Shown: positions 14,926 to 22,680 of the stretch, piece after piece
Layout of the letters: every line of letters starts with the position of its first letter
Numbering within the stretch: the first letter of the stretch is position 1
Origin: Hydrogenophaga sp.
GTDB taxonomy: Bacteria > Pseudomonadota > Gammaproteobacteria > Burkholderiales > Burkholderiaceae_C
NCBI GenBank assembly: GCA_020047875.1
Contig: JAIFNE010000105.1
Span: 1 to 24,079 of the forward strand
DNA: 24,079 bases
Direction of reading: 5' to 3'
Notes under the pieces: model-generated
What the model was told of the DNA's origin: nothing
The model's input: only the letters and a program-made list of their open reading frames with translations
The model's database searches: none
Translations under genes and position numbers: made by a program

Positions 14926-15789
14926 ATGAGCACCTCACTCCGCCGTTACACGCTTTCACTCTCCTGCCCCGACCGGGTCGGCATCGTGGCCGCCGTCAGC
15001 AACTTCCTCGCCGAACACAACGGCTGGATCACCGAAGCCAGCCACCACGCCGAGACCGAATCGCAGCTGTTTTTCATGCGCCAGGAGATCCTGGCTGATT
15101 CCCTGAGGCTGGACATCGCCGACTTTCGCACCGAATTCGCCAAGCTCGCTGCGCCGTTCAACATGCAGTGGCGCATCTCGGACAGCGCGCGCAAGAAGCG
15201 CGTCGTCATCCTGGTGAGCAAGCAGGAGCACTGCCTCTACGACCTGCTGGGCCGCTGGCATGCGGGCGAGCTTGACATCGATATTCCCTGCGTGATCTCC
15301 AACCACGAGACCTTCCGCGGCCTGGTCGAATGGCACGGCATCCCGTTCCACCACGTGCCGGTCACGCCCGAGACCAAGGCCACCGCCTACGCCAAGGTCG
15401 AGCAGCTCTACCGCGAAGCGGAGGGCGACGTGATGGTGCTGGCGCGCTACATGCAGATCCTTGCACCCGATCTGTGTGACAAGTTCCCGGGCCAGATCAT
15501 CAACATCCACCACAGCTTCCTGCCCAGCTTCGTGGGCGCCAAACCCTACCACCAGGCCTTCCAGCGCGGCGTCAAGCTGATTGGTGCCACCTGCCACTTC
15601 GTGACCTCCGAGCTCGACCAAGGCCCGATCATCGAGCAGGACGTGGTGCGTATCGACCATTCTGATGTGCCCGAAGAACTGGTGCGCAGCGGCAAGGACG
15701 TGGAAAAGGCCGTGCTGGCGCGGGGCCTGCGCTACCACCTCGAAGATCGCGTGCTGATCCACGGCAACAAGACGGTGGTGTTCCGCTGA
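14926..15789 (+). CDS. purU: Formyltetrahydrofolate deformylase
   Basis: PurU hydrolyses 10-formyl-THF to formate and THF. The 287-residue product has an N-terminal ACT domain (about residues 8-85, LSCPDRVGIVAAVSNFLAEH) and a C-terminal formyltransferase-fold catalytic domain with NIHHSFLPSFVGAKPYHQ and GATCHFVTSELDQGPII, which contain the catalytic His and Asp regions. GAAGGA lies before the ATG, nine bases after the GcvT-like stop. In C1-degrading gene sets PurU drains formyl-folate to formate for oxidation, and purU copies occur in glycine betaine and methylamine loci. With FolD next door it completes a route from methylene-THF to formate. Confidence 0.95.
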   Translation: MSTSLRRYTLSLSCPDRVGIVAAVSNFLAEHNGWITEASHHAETESQLFFMRQEILADSLRLDIADFRTEFAKLAAPFNMQWRISDSARKKRVVILVSKQEHCLYDLLGRWHAGELDIDIPCVISNHETFRGLVEWHGIPFHHVPVTPETKATAYAKVEQLYREAEGDVMVLARYMQILAPDLCDKFPGQIINIHHSFLPSFVGAKPYHQAFQRGVKLIGATCHFVTSELDQGPIIEQDVVRIDHSDVPEELVRSGKDVEKAVLARGLRYHLEDRVLIHGNKTVVFR

Positions 15790-15799
15790 AGGTCGCGCG

Positions 15800-16708
15800 G
15801 TGACGGCCCAGATCATTGACGGCAAGGCGCTGTCCAAGCGTCTTCGGGCGGGTTTCCGGGAGCGCGTTGGGCGCCTGATGGAACGTGGCGTCTGGCCCGG
15901 TCTGGCGGTGATCTTGGTCGGCGATAACCCGGCTTCGAGGGTTTACGTCGGCAACAAGATCAAGGCGTGCGAAGAATGCGGCGTGCGTTCGCTGCACATC
16001 AGTCTGCCGGCCGATGTCAGTGAGGCCGAGGTGCTGGCCACGATCCGACGCCTGAACGACGATGACAGCGTTCACGGCATTCTGGTTCAGCTGCCACTCC
16101 CCGCCCACATTCAGATCGTGCGCGTGCTGGAGGCGATCTCGGTGCACAAGGACGTGGACGGTTTCCACCTCTACAACGTCGGCGCACTGGTCACCGGCAC
16201 CAGCATATTCCCGCCCTGCACACCCTATGGCGTGCAACTGCTGCTTGACACCACGGGCATCGACGTGGCGGGCAAAAACGCGGTGGTGGTGGGCGCCAGC
16301 AACATCGTGGGCAAGCCCATGGGGCTGATGCTGTTGCAACGCGAGGCGACGGTGACGATCTGCCACGCCAAAACGCGCGATCTCGCGCAGCACACCATCC
16401 TCGCCGACATCCTGATCGTGGCCGCCGGCCGGCCCAGGCTGATCGTCCCGCAGATGGTGAAACAGGGCGCTATCGTCATCGACGTCGGCATCAATCGCCT
16501 GCCGGACGGCCGCATCGTGGGCGACGTGTGTTTCGACGAGGTGAAGGAAAAGGCGTCGTGGATCACACCCGTGCCGGGCGGGGTCGGACCGATGACCGTC
16601 ACCATGCTGATCGAGAACACGCTTCGCTCGGCTGAGCGCGCCTTCAAGGCGGCAGACGAGGACGAGTTCCAGGATTGGGAGGCGCCGGTCATGAAGTCGC
16701 CAGAATGA
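15800..16708 (+). CDS. folD: Bifunctional methylene-THF dehydrogenase / methenyl-THF cyclohydrolase
   Basis: FolD interconverts 5,10-methylene-THF, 5,10-methenyl-THF and 10-formyl-THF with NADP. The 302-residue product shows the conserved YVGNKIKACEECGV (catalytic lysine segment), QLPLPAHI, KDVDGFH, the dinucleotide-binding VVGASNIVGKPMGLML and the terminal PVPGGVGPMTVTML. The usual VGRS is VGAS here, a mild substitution in the cofactor loop. The start is GTG at 15800, ten bases after purU, with GAAGG upstream; MTAQIIDGKAL is the family N-terminus. This is probably a pathway-dedicated copy running in the oxidative direction, with a housekeeping folD elsewhere (inferred). Its stop overlaps the ATG of the FolB-like gene. 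Confidence 0.95.
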   Translation: MTAQIIDGKALSKRLRAGFRERVGRLMERGVWPGLAVILVGDNPASRVYVGNKIKACEECGVRSLHISLPADVSEAEVLATIRRLNDDDSVHGILVQLPLPAHIQIVRVLEAISVHKDVDGFHLYNVGALVTGTSIFPPCTPYGVQLLLDTTGIDVAGKNAVVVGASNIVGKPMGLMLLQREATVTICHAKTRDLAQHTILADILIVAAGRPRLIVPQMVKQGAIVIDVGINRLPDGRIVGDVCFDEVKEKASWITPVPGGVGPMTVTMLIENTLRSAERAFKAADEDEFQDWEAPVMKSPE

Positions 16709-17144
16709 CCAATGCCTTGCTGACGCTTGAACGCCCCACGGCGGCGCAGGGTCGTCGCCCGCCTCAGGCGCTTGGTTGCCAGAGCCTGAGATTTTCGGAC
16801 CTGTGCATGGAGGCACCGATCGGTACCTGGCGCACAAAAAACGCCGTCCCCAGGCGATTCGTGTCGATGTCGAGCTGAATCAGGGGCTTAAGGTCCTACA
16901 GCCTGGCGACCACATCGCGCAGGTGCTGGACCTTTGCCAGGCGCGCCAGATCCTCCTGGACGACAGCACTGCCGGCCACGTGCACTTGCTGGAAAGCCTG
17001 GTGCGCCAGTTCGCGCAACGCTTGGGCTGGCAGCCCATCATCTCGGGTGTCCGGTTGAAGGTCGCCAAGCTGCACATCTTCGACGACTCCGAGGCTGCCA
17101 TCGCCCTGGAGACCGGTGTCTGGGACACATGCCTGGGGCCCTGA
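16705..17144 (+). pseudogene. Frameshifted dihydroneopterin aldolase (FolB)-like gene
   Basis: The reading begins at ATG 16705, overlapping the folD stop (ATGA). It gives LRFSDLCMEAPIGTWRT, which resembles the FolB start (FLRDLVLEASIGVYRHE). That frame then ends at 16876-16878. Continuing in the -1 frame gives KKRRPQAIRVDVEL, then LQPGDHIAQVLD, GHVHLLESLVRQFAQRL and VRLKVAKLHIFDDSEAAIALE, the rest of a FolB-like protein including the lysine near the C-terminus, ending at 17144. The join falls in the six-A run 16836-16841, read in frame as A_AAA_AAC. The whole would be about 146 residues. The family's catalytic glutamate in the IGVYxxE segment appears to be lysine. It may be a true pseudogene, a programmed frameshift, or a sequencing error in a homopolymer. 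An in-frame TTG at 16776 for the second part gives an unrelated leader. Confidence 0.68.
16836..16842 (+). other. A_AAA_AAC slippery heptamer in the FolB-like gene
   Basis: In the zero frame set by ATG 16705 the codons are ACA AAA AAC. A -1 slip at A_AAA_AAC switches exactly from the frame encoding the FolB-like N-terminus to the frame encoding its remainder. The heptamer is of the X_XXY_YYZ class used for -1 programmed frameshifting. No stimulatory stem-loop was established downstream, so simple homopolymer indel remains the default explanation. Confidence 0.5.
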
Positions 17145-17310
17145 GACCTGGGTTGGGCAACGAGCCAGGGTCATGGGCAATCACGGTGCTGTTGTCCGAG
17201 GGGATGCCGATGCCGTAACCGCCTGGTAACAGGTTTCATGGACAATTGAAACCAAATTACACAGGCCAGGCATTTCGCACTGGCGGAACCCCGTCGATCG
17301 AGACAACACC
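17145..17310. other. Gap between the folate/methylamine run and pyk
   Basis: No gene is seen here. This 166-bp stretch must contain the pyk promoter and any end signal of the upstream run. It is less GC-rich around 17225-17280. No clear intrinsic terminator with a T tract was found on the plus strand. The inverted repeat listed at 17232-17253 is its main structure. Confidence 0.5.
17232..17253 (+). promoter_or_regulatory. Inverted repeat upstream of pyk, possible operator or promoter element
   Basis: GGTTTCA at 17232-17238 and TGAAACC at 17247-17253 form a 7-bp inverted repeat around an 8-bp spacer, 58 bp before the pyk ATG. A TTGAAA hexamer (17246-17251) overlaps the right arm and could be a -35 box, though the -10 at the proper distance is weak. 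An operator for a sugar or C3-metabolism repressor is possible; nothing in the window identifies it. Confidence 0.35.
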
Positions 17311-18744
<1,434 letters not shown>

Positions 18745-18750
18745 TTTGAC

Positions 18751-18812
18751 CCCCCTGCGCCGCTGCGCGGCTTCCCCCCAGGGGGACCACGCCCTTGGAC
18801 CGGCAAAGCCGG
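18751..18812 (+). repeat. GC-rich multi-hairpin intergenic repeat (Comamonadaceae type), possible terminator of pyk
   Basis: An outer stem pairs CCCCCTG (18751-18757) with CAGGGGG (18779-18785). It encloses a small inner hairpin GCCGC-TGC-GCGGC (18759-18771). A second hairpin, CCGGC-AAA-GCCGG, follows at 18800-18812. I recall near-identical elements ending many genes in Comamonadaceae genomes, which supports the taxonomic guess; this was not checked by search. There is no T tract, so termination would not be of the classic intrinsic type. Confidence 0.6.
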
Positions 18813-18969
18813 ATCTTCGGCGTGTGCTGAGCAAGGCACCTGCTCCGGAGGCGGGAGAGACAGGATTCCCTTTCTTCCGGATACGGGTTTGTCATTAGAG
18901 CGCAAGGCCTCCGGCGCTAAAATTCTCCGAGTTACCAACCGGTTACCAACTCGTTTTTAGGGGATTCTC
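18813..18969 (+). promoter_or_regulatory. fba promoter and leader region
   Basis: A -10-like TAAAAT lies at 18918-18923 with only a weak -35 at standard spacing. Downstream, at 18929-18952, sits a 24-bp element in which GTTACCAAC occurs twice (18931-18939 and 18942-18950) and whose ends GAGTT/AACTC and centre AACCGGTT are self-complementary. Its place just after the -10, about 18 bp before the fba ATG, suits a repressor site or a short leader hairpin. AGGGGA precedes the ATG as ribosome site. Confidence 0.45.
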
Positions 18970-20034
18970 ATGGCGCTCGTTTCCATGCGCGAACTGCTCG
19001 ACCATGCCGCGGCCAACGGCTACGGCATTCCGGCATTCAACGTCAACAACCTGGAGCAGGTGCAGGCCGTGATGGCGGCGGCCGACGAGGTCGGTGCGCC
19101 GGTCATCCTGCAGGCCAGCGCGGGCGCCCGCAAGTACGCCGGCGAGCCCTTCATCAAGCACCTGATTCAGGCGGCCTGCGAGGCCTATCCGCACATCCCG
19201 CTGGTGATGCACCAGGACCACGGCACCAGCGTGAAGATCTGCCAGGGCGCGATCGACCTGGGCTTTGGCTCGGTGATGATGGACGGCTCGTTGATGGAGG
19301 ACGGCAAAACACCGGCCAGCTTCGAATACAACACCGAGGTCACGCGCCAGGTGGTGGCGATGGCGCACAAGGTGGGGGTGACGGTCGAGGGCGAGCTGGG
19401 CTGCCTGGGCAACCTGGAAACCGGTGAAGCGGGTGAGGAAGACGGCGTGGGCGCCGAGGGCAAGCTGGACCACAGCCAGATGCTGACCGACCCGGAAGAG
19501 GCCGCCGTGTTCGTCAAGGCCACCCAGCTCGATGCCCTGGCGATTGCCATCGGCACCAGCCACGGCGCCTACAAGTTCAGCCGCAAGCCCACCGGCGACA
19601 TCCTGGCCATCAGCCGCGTCAAGGAAATCCACCAGCGCATTCCCAACACCCACCTCGTGATGCACGGCTCCAGCAGCGTGCCGCAGGATCTGCTGGACAT
19701 CATCAACCAGTACGGCGGCAAGATGAAGCAGACCTACGGTGTGCCAGTGGAGGAAATCCAGGAGGCCATCAAGCACGGCGTGCGCAAGATCAACATCGAC
19801 ACCGACGTGCGCCTGGCCATGACCGGCGCGGTGCGCAAGTTCCTGGCCGAAAATCCCGACAAGTTCGACGCCCGCGAATGGCTCAAGCCGGCGCGCGAAG
19901 CCGCCAAGCAGATCGCCAAGCAGCGCTACCTGCAATTTGGTTGCGAGGGCCAGGGCGCGAAGATCCGGGGCGATAGCCTGAGCGTCATGGCCGCCCGCTA
20001 CGCCAAGGGCGAACTGGTGCAGCAGGTGGTCTGA
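18970..20034 (+). CDS. fba: Class II fructose-bisphosphate aldolase (Calvin cycle-type subgroup)
   Basis: This zinc-dependent aldolase cleaves or forms fructose-1,6-bisphosphate (and can act on sedoheptulose bisphosphate) in glycolysis and gluconeogenesis. The 354-residue product begins MALVSMRELLDHAA and carries GIPAFNVNNLEQ, the zinc-ligand and catalytic region LVMHQDHGTS, VEGELGCLGNLE, the second zinc ligand segment GTSHGAYKF, LVMHGSSSVP and KINIDTDVRLAMTGA (phosphate binding). This subgroup is the one often labelled CbbA-like in betaproteobacteria, but no other Calvin genes are in the window. A clear intrinsic terminator follows. Confidence 0.97.
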   Translation: MALVSMRELLDHAAANGYGIPAFNVNNLEQVQAVMAAADEVGAPVILQASAGARKYAGEPFIKHLIQAACEAYPHIPLVMHQDHGTSVKICQGAIDLGFGSVMMDGSLMEDGKTPASFEYNTEVTRQVVAMAHKVGVTVEGELGCLGNLETGEAGEEDGVGAEGKLDHSQMLTDPEEAAVFVKATQLDALAIAIGTSHGAYKFSRKPTGDILAISRVKEIHQRIPNTHLVMHGSSSVPQDLLDIINQYGGKMKQTYGVPVEEIQEAIKHGVRKINIDTDVRLAMTGAVRKFLAENPDKFDAREWLKPAREAAKQIAKQRYLQFGCEGQGAKIRGDSLSVMAARYAKGELVQQVV

Positions 20035-20076
20035 CCCCTGACCTGCGGGCCGGCATTCGTCTCAGGGATCGCCTGC

Positions 20077-20082
20077 GATAAT
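20077..20082 (+). promoter_or_regulatory. Possible -10 box ahead of the fba terminator and purC
   Basis: GATAAT in the context TGCGATAATCGG resembles a sigma-70 -10 box; the -35 region is weak. A transcript started here would meet the terminator at 20099-20132 within about 45 bases, so it could be a purC leader subject to attenuation, or the match could be fortuitous. Confidence 0.3.
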
Positions 20083-20098
20083 CGGCCTGAATGGTTCA

Positions 20099-20132
20099 AA
20101 GCCCGCAAACTGTTCGTTGGCGGGCTTTTTTC
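20099..20132 (+). terminator. Intrinsic terminator between fba and purC
   Basis: AAGCCCGC (20099-20106) pairs perfectly with GCGGGCTT (20120-20127), and the T tract runs through about 20131. Inside the loop, further pairs (AAC with GTT) can extend the stem across one mismatch. It is the clearest intrinsic terminator in the window and probably ends the fba transcript. Confidence 0.88.
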
Positions 20133-20171
20133 TTGGCGCATCCGATCCGTCCCCGCTCTGGCTGACCCATC

Positions 20172-21080
20172 ATGACCCCTGCCCTGCACACCTCCGCCCT
20201 CGCCTCGCTGCCGCTGCTCGCGCGCGGCAAGGTGCGCGACAACTACGCGGTGGGCGACGACCGCATTCTCATGGTGGCGAGCGACCGCATCAGCGCGTTT
20301 GACGTGATCATGGGCGAGCCGATTCCGGGCAAGGGCGCCTTGCTCACGCAGCTTTCGCTGTTCTGGTTCGACAAGCTCGGCCCCAGCGGGCTGAACATCT
20401 GCCCGATCCACCTCACTGGCGAGGTACCCGAGAGCGTGGTGAGCGAGGCCGAGGCGCCGCAGGTGCGCGACCGTTCCATGCTGGTGCAGCGGCTCAAGCC
20501 GATTCCGGTTGAAGCGGTGGTGCGCGGCTACCTGGCGGGCAGCGGCTGGAAGGAATACCAGGACAGCCGCTCGGTGTGCGGCGTGCCGCTGCCTGAGGGC
20601 CTGCAAAACGCGTCCAAACTGCCTGAGCCCATTTACACGCCGGCCGCCAAGGCCGAGATGGGCGAGCACGACGAAAACATCACCTACGAGCAAACGGTGG
20701 CCATGGTCGGGCCTGAGGTGGCGGCACAGATCCGCGAATACGCCTTGCGGCTCTACCAGGCCGCCGCGGCGATGGCGCTGGACAAGGGCATCATCATTGC
20801 CGACACCAAGTTCGAATTCGGCCTGGACCCCAATGGCCGGGTGGTGCTGATGGACGAGGTGCTCACCCCAGACAGCTCACGCTACTGGCCGCTGGAGAGC
20901 TATGTGGTGGGCCAGAACCCGCCGAGCTACGACAAGCAGTTTCTGCGCGACTGGCTGGAGGCGGTGCGCATCAACGGCAAGCCGTGGGACAAATCACCGC
21001 CCGCGCCGCGGCTGCCGAAGGACGTGATCGAAAAAACCGCCGCCAAATACCAGGAAGCGTTGACCCGGCTGGTGGGCTGA
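20172..21080 (+). CDS. purC: Phosphoribosylaminoimidazole-succinocarboxamide synthase
   Basis: PurC joins aspartate to CAIR with ATP to form SAICAR in purine synthesis. The 302-residue product has LLARGKVRDNYAVGDD at residues 14-29, MVASDRISAFDVIMGEPIPGKG, a VEAVVRGYLAGSGWKEYQ segment, and IIADTKFEFGLDPNGRVVLMDEVLTPDSSRYWP, the substrate and Mg-binding region. The length and layout match the longer yeast ADE1-like type found in betaproteobacteria. The ATG at 20172 is the family start, though its Shine-Dalgarno is poor. It is separated from purE and purK by the opposing thioredoxin-TPR gene. Confidence 0.97.
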   Translation: MTPALHTSALASLPLLARGKVRDNYAVGDDRILMVASDRISAFDVIMGEPIPGKGALLTQLSLFWFDKLGPSGLNICPIHLTGEVPESVVSEAEAPQVRDRSMLVQRLKPIPVEAVVRGYLAGSGWKEYQDSRSVCGVPLPEGLQNASKLPEPIYTPAAKAEMGEHDENITYEQTVAMVGPEVAAQIREYALRLYQAAAAMALDKGIIIADTKFEFGLDPNGRVVLMDEVLTPDSSRYWPLESYVVGQNPPSYDKQFLRDWLEAVRINGKPWDKSPPAPRLPKDVIEKTAAKYQEALTRLVG

Positions 21081-21101
21081 TAGACGCTCGATCAGTTCAG
21101 T

Positions 21102-21998
21102 TCAGCTCAGCACCACGCTGGAGAGCCGCCGGCGGTAGGTGGCCACCGTCGGGTCTTCCGGTGGCACCTGGCCCGCGGCCACCTTGGGCTTCACGGGCTC
21201 GATCACGTCGAGGATGGCGATGAAGGTTTTTCGCGCCAGATCGTCGTTCCAGGTCTTGTCGCGCATCAGGATTTCCAGCAACTCGTCCATCGCCTCAAGC
21301 CAGCGGTTGTGCGCCACGTGTTGCTGGGCCAGCGCGAAACGGGCGTCGAAATCTCGCTTGTTCGCGGCGATCTTGGCCTGCAGCCCCGCCGCATCGGTCA
21401 CGCCCAGCTGCGCGTCGCGCGCGGCCATCCAGCGCTGCAGCGAGTCGAGCCGGCGCACACCGGCCGCCTTGGCGATCACCGGCGCAAACGCCACCTTGGC
21501 GTCGTCGTCGCGGTCGAGTTGCAGCAGCAGCTTCACGAGATCGAACCGCGCGTCTTCATTTGCGGGGTCGGTGGCAATGGCCTGCCGCAGTTTCTCCAGC
21601 GCACCCTCGGTGTCGCCCGCGGCCAGCGCGTCCAGGGCATCGGCTTCGTCTTCGGCTGCCGCCAGTTCTTCGGCCGCAGGCAGGTGCTTGTCGAGGAAGG
21701 CCTTGATCTGGCCTTCGGGCAGCGCGCCCATGAAGCCGTCAACCGGCTGGCCGTCTTTGAGCAACACGCAGGTGGGGATGCTGCGCACGCCGAACGCCTG
21801 CGCGAGCTGCTGTTCCTGGTCGGAATCAATTTTCACCAGCTTGAAGCGGCCGGCATATTCGGTCTCCAGCTTCTCCAGTATCGGCCCGATCACCTTGCAC
21901 GGGCCGCACCACGGGGCCCAGAAATCAACCAGCACATGGGTCTGCATCGAGGCTTCGATGACCTCGGTTTCAAAATTGGCGATGGTGACGTTGATCAT
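21102..21998 (-). CDS. Thioredoxin-domain TPR protein, CnoX/YbbN-like
   Basis: The 298-residue protein has an N-terminal thioredoxin domain (about residues 1-108) with active site WAPWCGPCK, Cys 31 and Cys 34, and cis-proline segment SIPTCVLL. It is followed by an alanine/glutamate-rich linker and helical TPR-like repeats in which LARKTFIAILDVI and DEADALDALAAGDTEGALEK resemble the YbbN family. Related proteins act as chaperedoxins that protect substrates and pass them to chaperones. The full CxxC pair suggests it is redox active, unlike E. coli YbbN, which lacks it. The ATG at 21998 is chosen since MINVTIANFE starts the domain; the upstream extension is GC-rich shadow. It faces purC convergently and is divergent from purE. 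Confidence 0.92.
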   Translation of the reverse strand: MINVTIANFETEVIEASMQTHVLVDFWAPWCGPCKVIGPILEKLETEYAGRFKLVKIDSDQEQQLAQAFGVRSIPTCVLLKDGQPVDGFMGALPEGQIKAFLDKHLPAAEELAAAEDEADALDALAAGDTEGALEKLRQAIATDPANEDARFDLVKLLLQLDRDDDAKVAFAPVIAKAAGVRRLDSLQRWMAARDAQLGVTDAAGLQAKIAANKRDFDARFALAQQHVAHNRWLEAMDELLEILMRDKTWNDDLARKTFIAILDVIEPVKPKVAAGQVPPEDPTVATYRRRLSSVVLS

Positions 21999-22115
21999 GG
22001 CAATGGGGGACGGCGCGAGCGCGAAACGTAAAATCGCCACTTTACCGGAGCCGGGCCCGCGCGCCTGGCGTGGCATCCCCGGCCGGCCCGCAAGCGCCCG
22101 GCACAAGGTCTTTCA
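21999..22115. promoter_or_regulatory. Divergent intergenic region between the thioredoxin-TPR gene and purE
   Basis: A TAAAAT hexamer at 22029-22034 on the plus strand is a plausible -10 box for purE; on the minus strand a TAAAGT lies close by (22041-22046) and could serve the thioredoxin gene, so the promoters may overlap. The part next to purE is very GC-rich. No purine-repressor-like palindrome was recognised. Confidence 0.35.
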
Positions 22116-22607
22116 ATGAATCCGATTCAAGTGGGCGTGGTCATGGGCTCCAGCAGCGACTGGGACACCATGCATCACGCGGTGCAGATCCTGCAAGACT
22201 TTGGCGTGCCGCACGAGGCCCGCGTGGTCTCGGCGCACCGCATGCCAGACGACATGTTTGCGTACGCCGAAGCAGCGGCCGACCGCGGGCTGCAGGCCAT
22301 CATTGCGGGCGCTGGCGGCGCAGCGCACCTGCCCGGCATGCTGGCGGCCAAGACGGTGGTGCCGGTGCTGGGCGTGCCGGTGGCGAGCAAGCACCTGAGC
22401 GGCGTGGATTCGCTGCACAGCATCGTGCAAATGCCCAAGGGCGTGCCGGTGGCCACCTTTGCCATTGGCCAGGCGGGCGCGGCCAATGCAGCGCTGTTCG
22501 CGGTGGCCATGCTGGCCCGCCACGACGCCGCGCTGCGCGAGAAGCTGCAGGCGTTCCGCGCCGCGCAGACCGAAGCGGCGCGCGCCATGGTGCTGCCCGC
22601 GCCATGA
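22116..22607 (+). CDS. purE: N5-carboxyaminoimidazole ribonucleotide mutase
   Basis: PurE (class I) rearranges N5-CAIR, made by PurK, to CAIR. The 163-residue product is the usual size. VGVVMGSSSDWDTM at residues 6-19, VVSAHRMPDDMFAYA, IIAGAGGAAHLPGMLAA and VLGVPVASKHLSGVDSLHSI are the conserved substrate-binding segments, including the active-site serine and histidine of SSSDW and SAHR. AAGG lies upstream of the ATG. purK follows after 73 bp, so the two steps are probably co-transcribed. Confidence 0.97.
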   Translation: MNPIQVGVVMGSSSDWDTMHHAVQILQDFGVPHEARVVSAHRMPDDMFAYAEAAADRGLQAIIAGAGGAAHLPGMLAAKTVVPVLGVPVASKHLSGVDSLHSIVQMPKGVPVATFAIGQAGAANAALFAVAMLARHDAALREKLQAFRAAQTEAARAMVLPAP

Positions 22608-22680
22608 TCCGCCTGCGGTCTGTTCTTGCCCGGTCGGCGCTGCGGCGCTGCGGCCTTCGCCCTGTTTTTGTGAAGTTGTC

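Noticed and set aside
21091..21110. Short TCAGT-type repeats at the purC / thioredoxin gene convergence
   Set aside because: A few imperfect five-base units partly inside the end of the thioredoxin-TPR gene; no structure or function can be supported.
22608..22680. Repetitive GC-rich words (GGCGCTGC twice) in the purE-purK gap
   Set aside because: Short, of low complexity and without a stable stem plus T tract; likely compositional.
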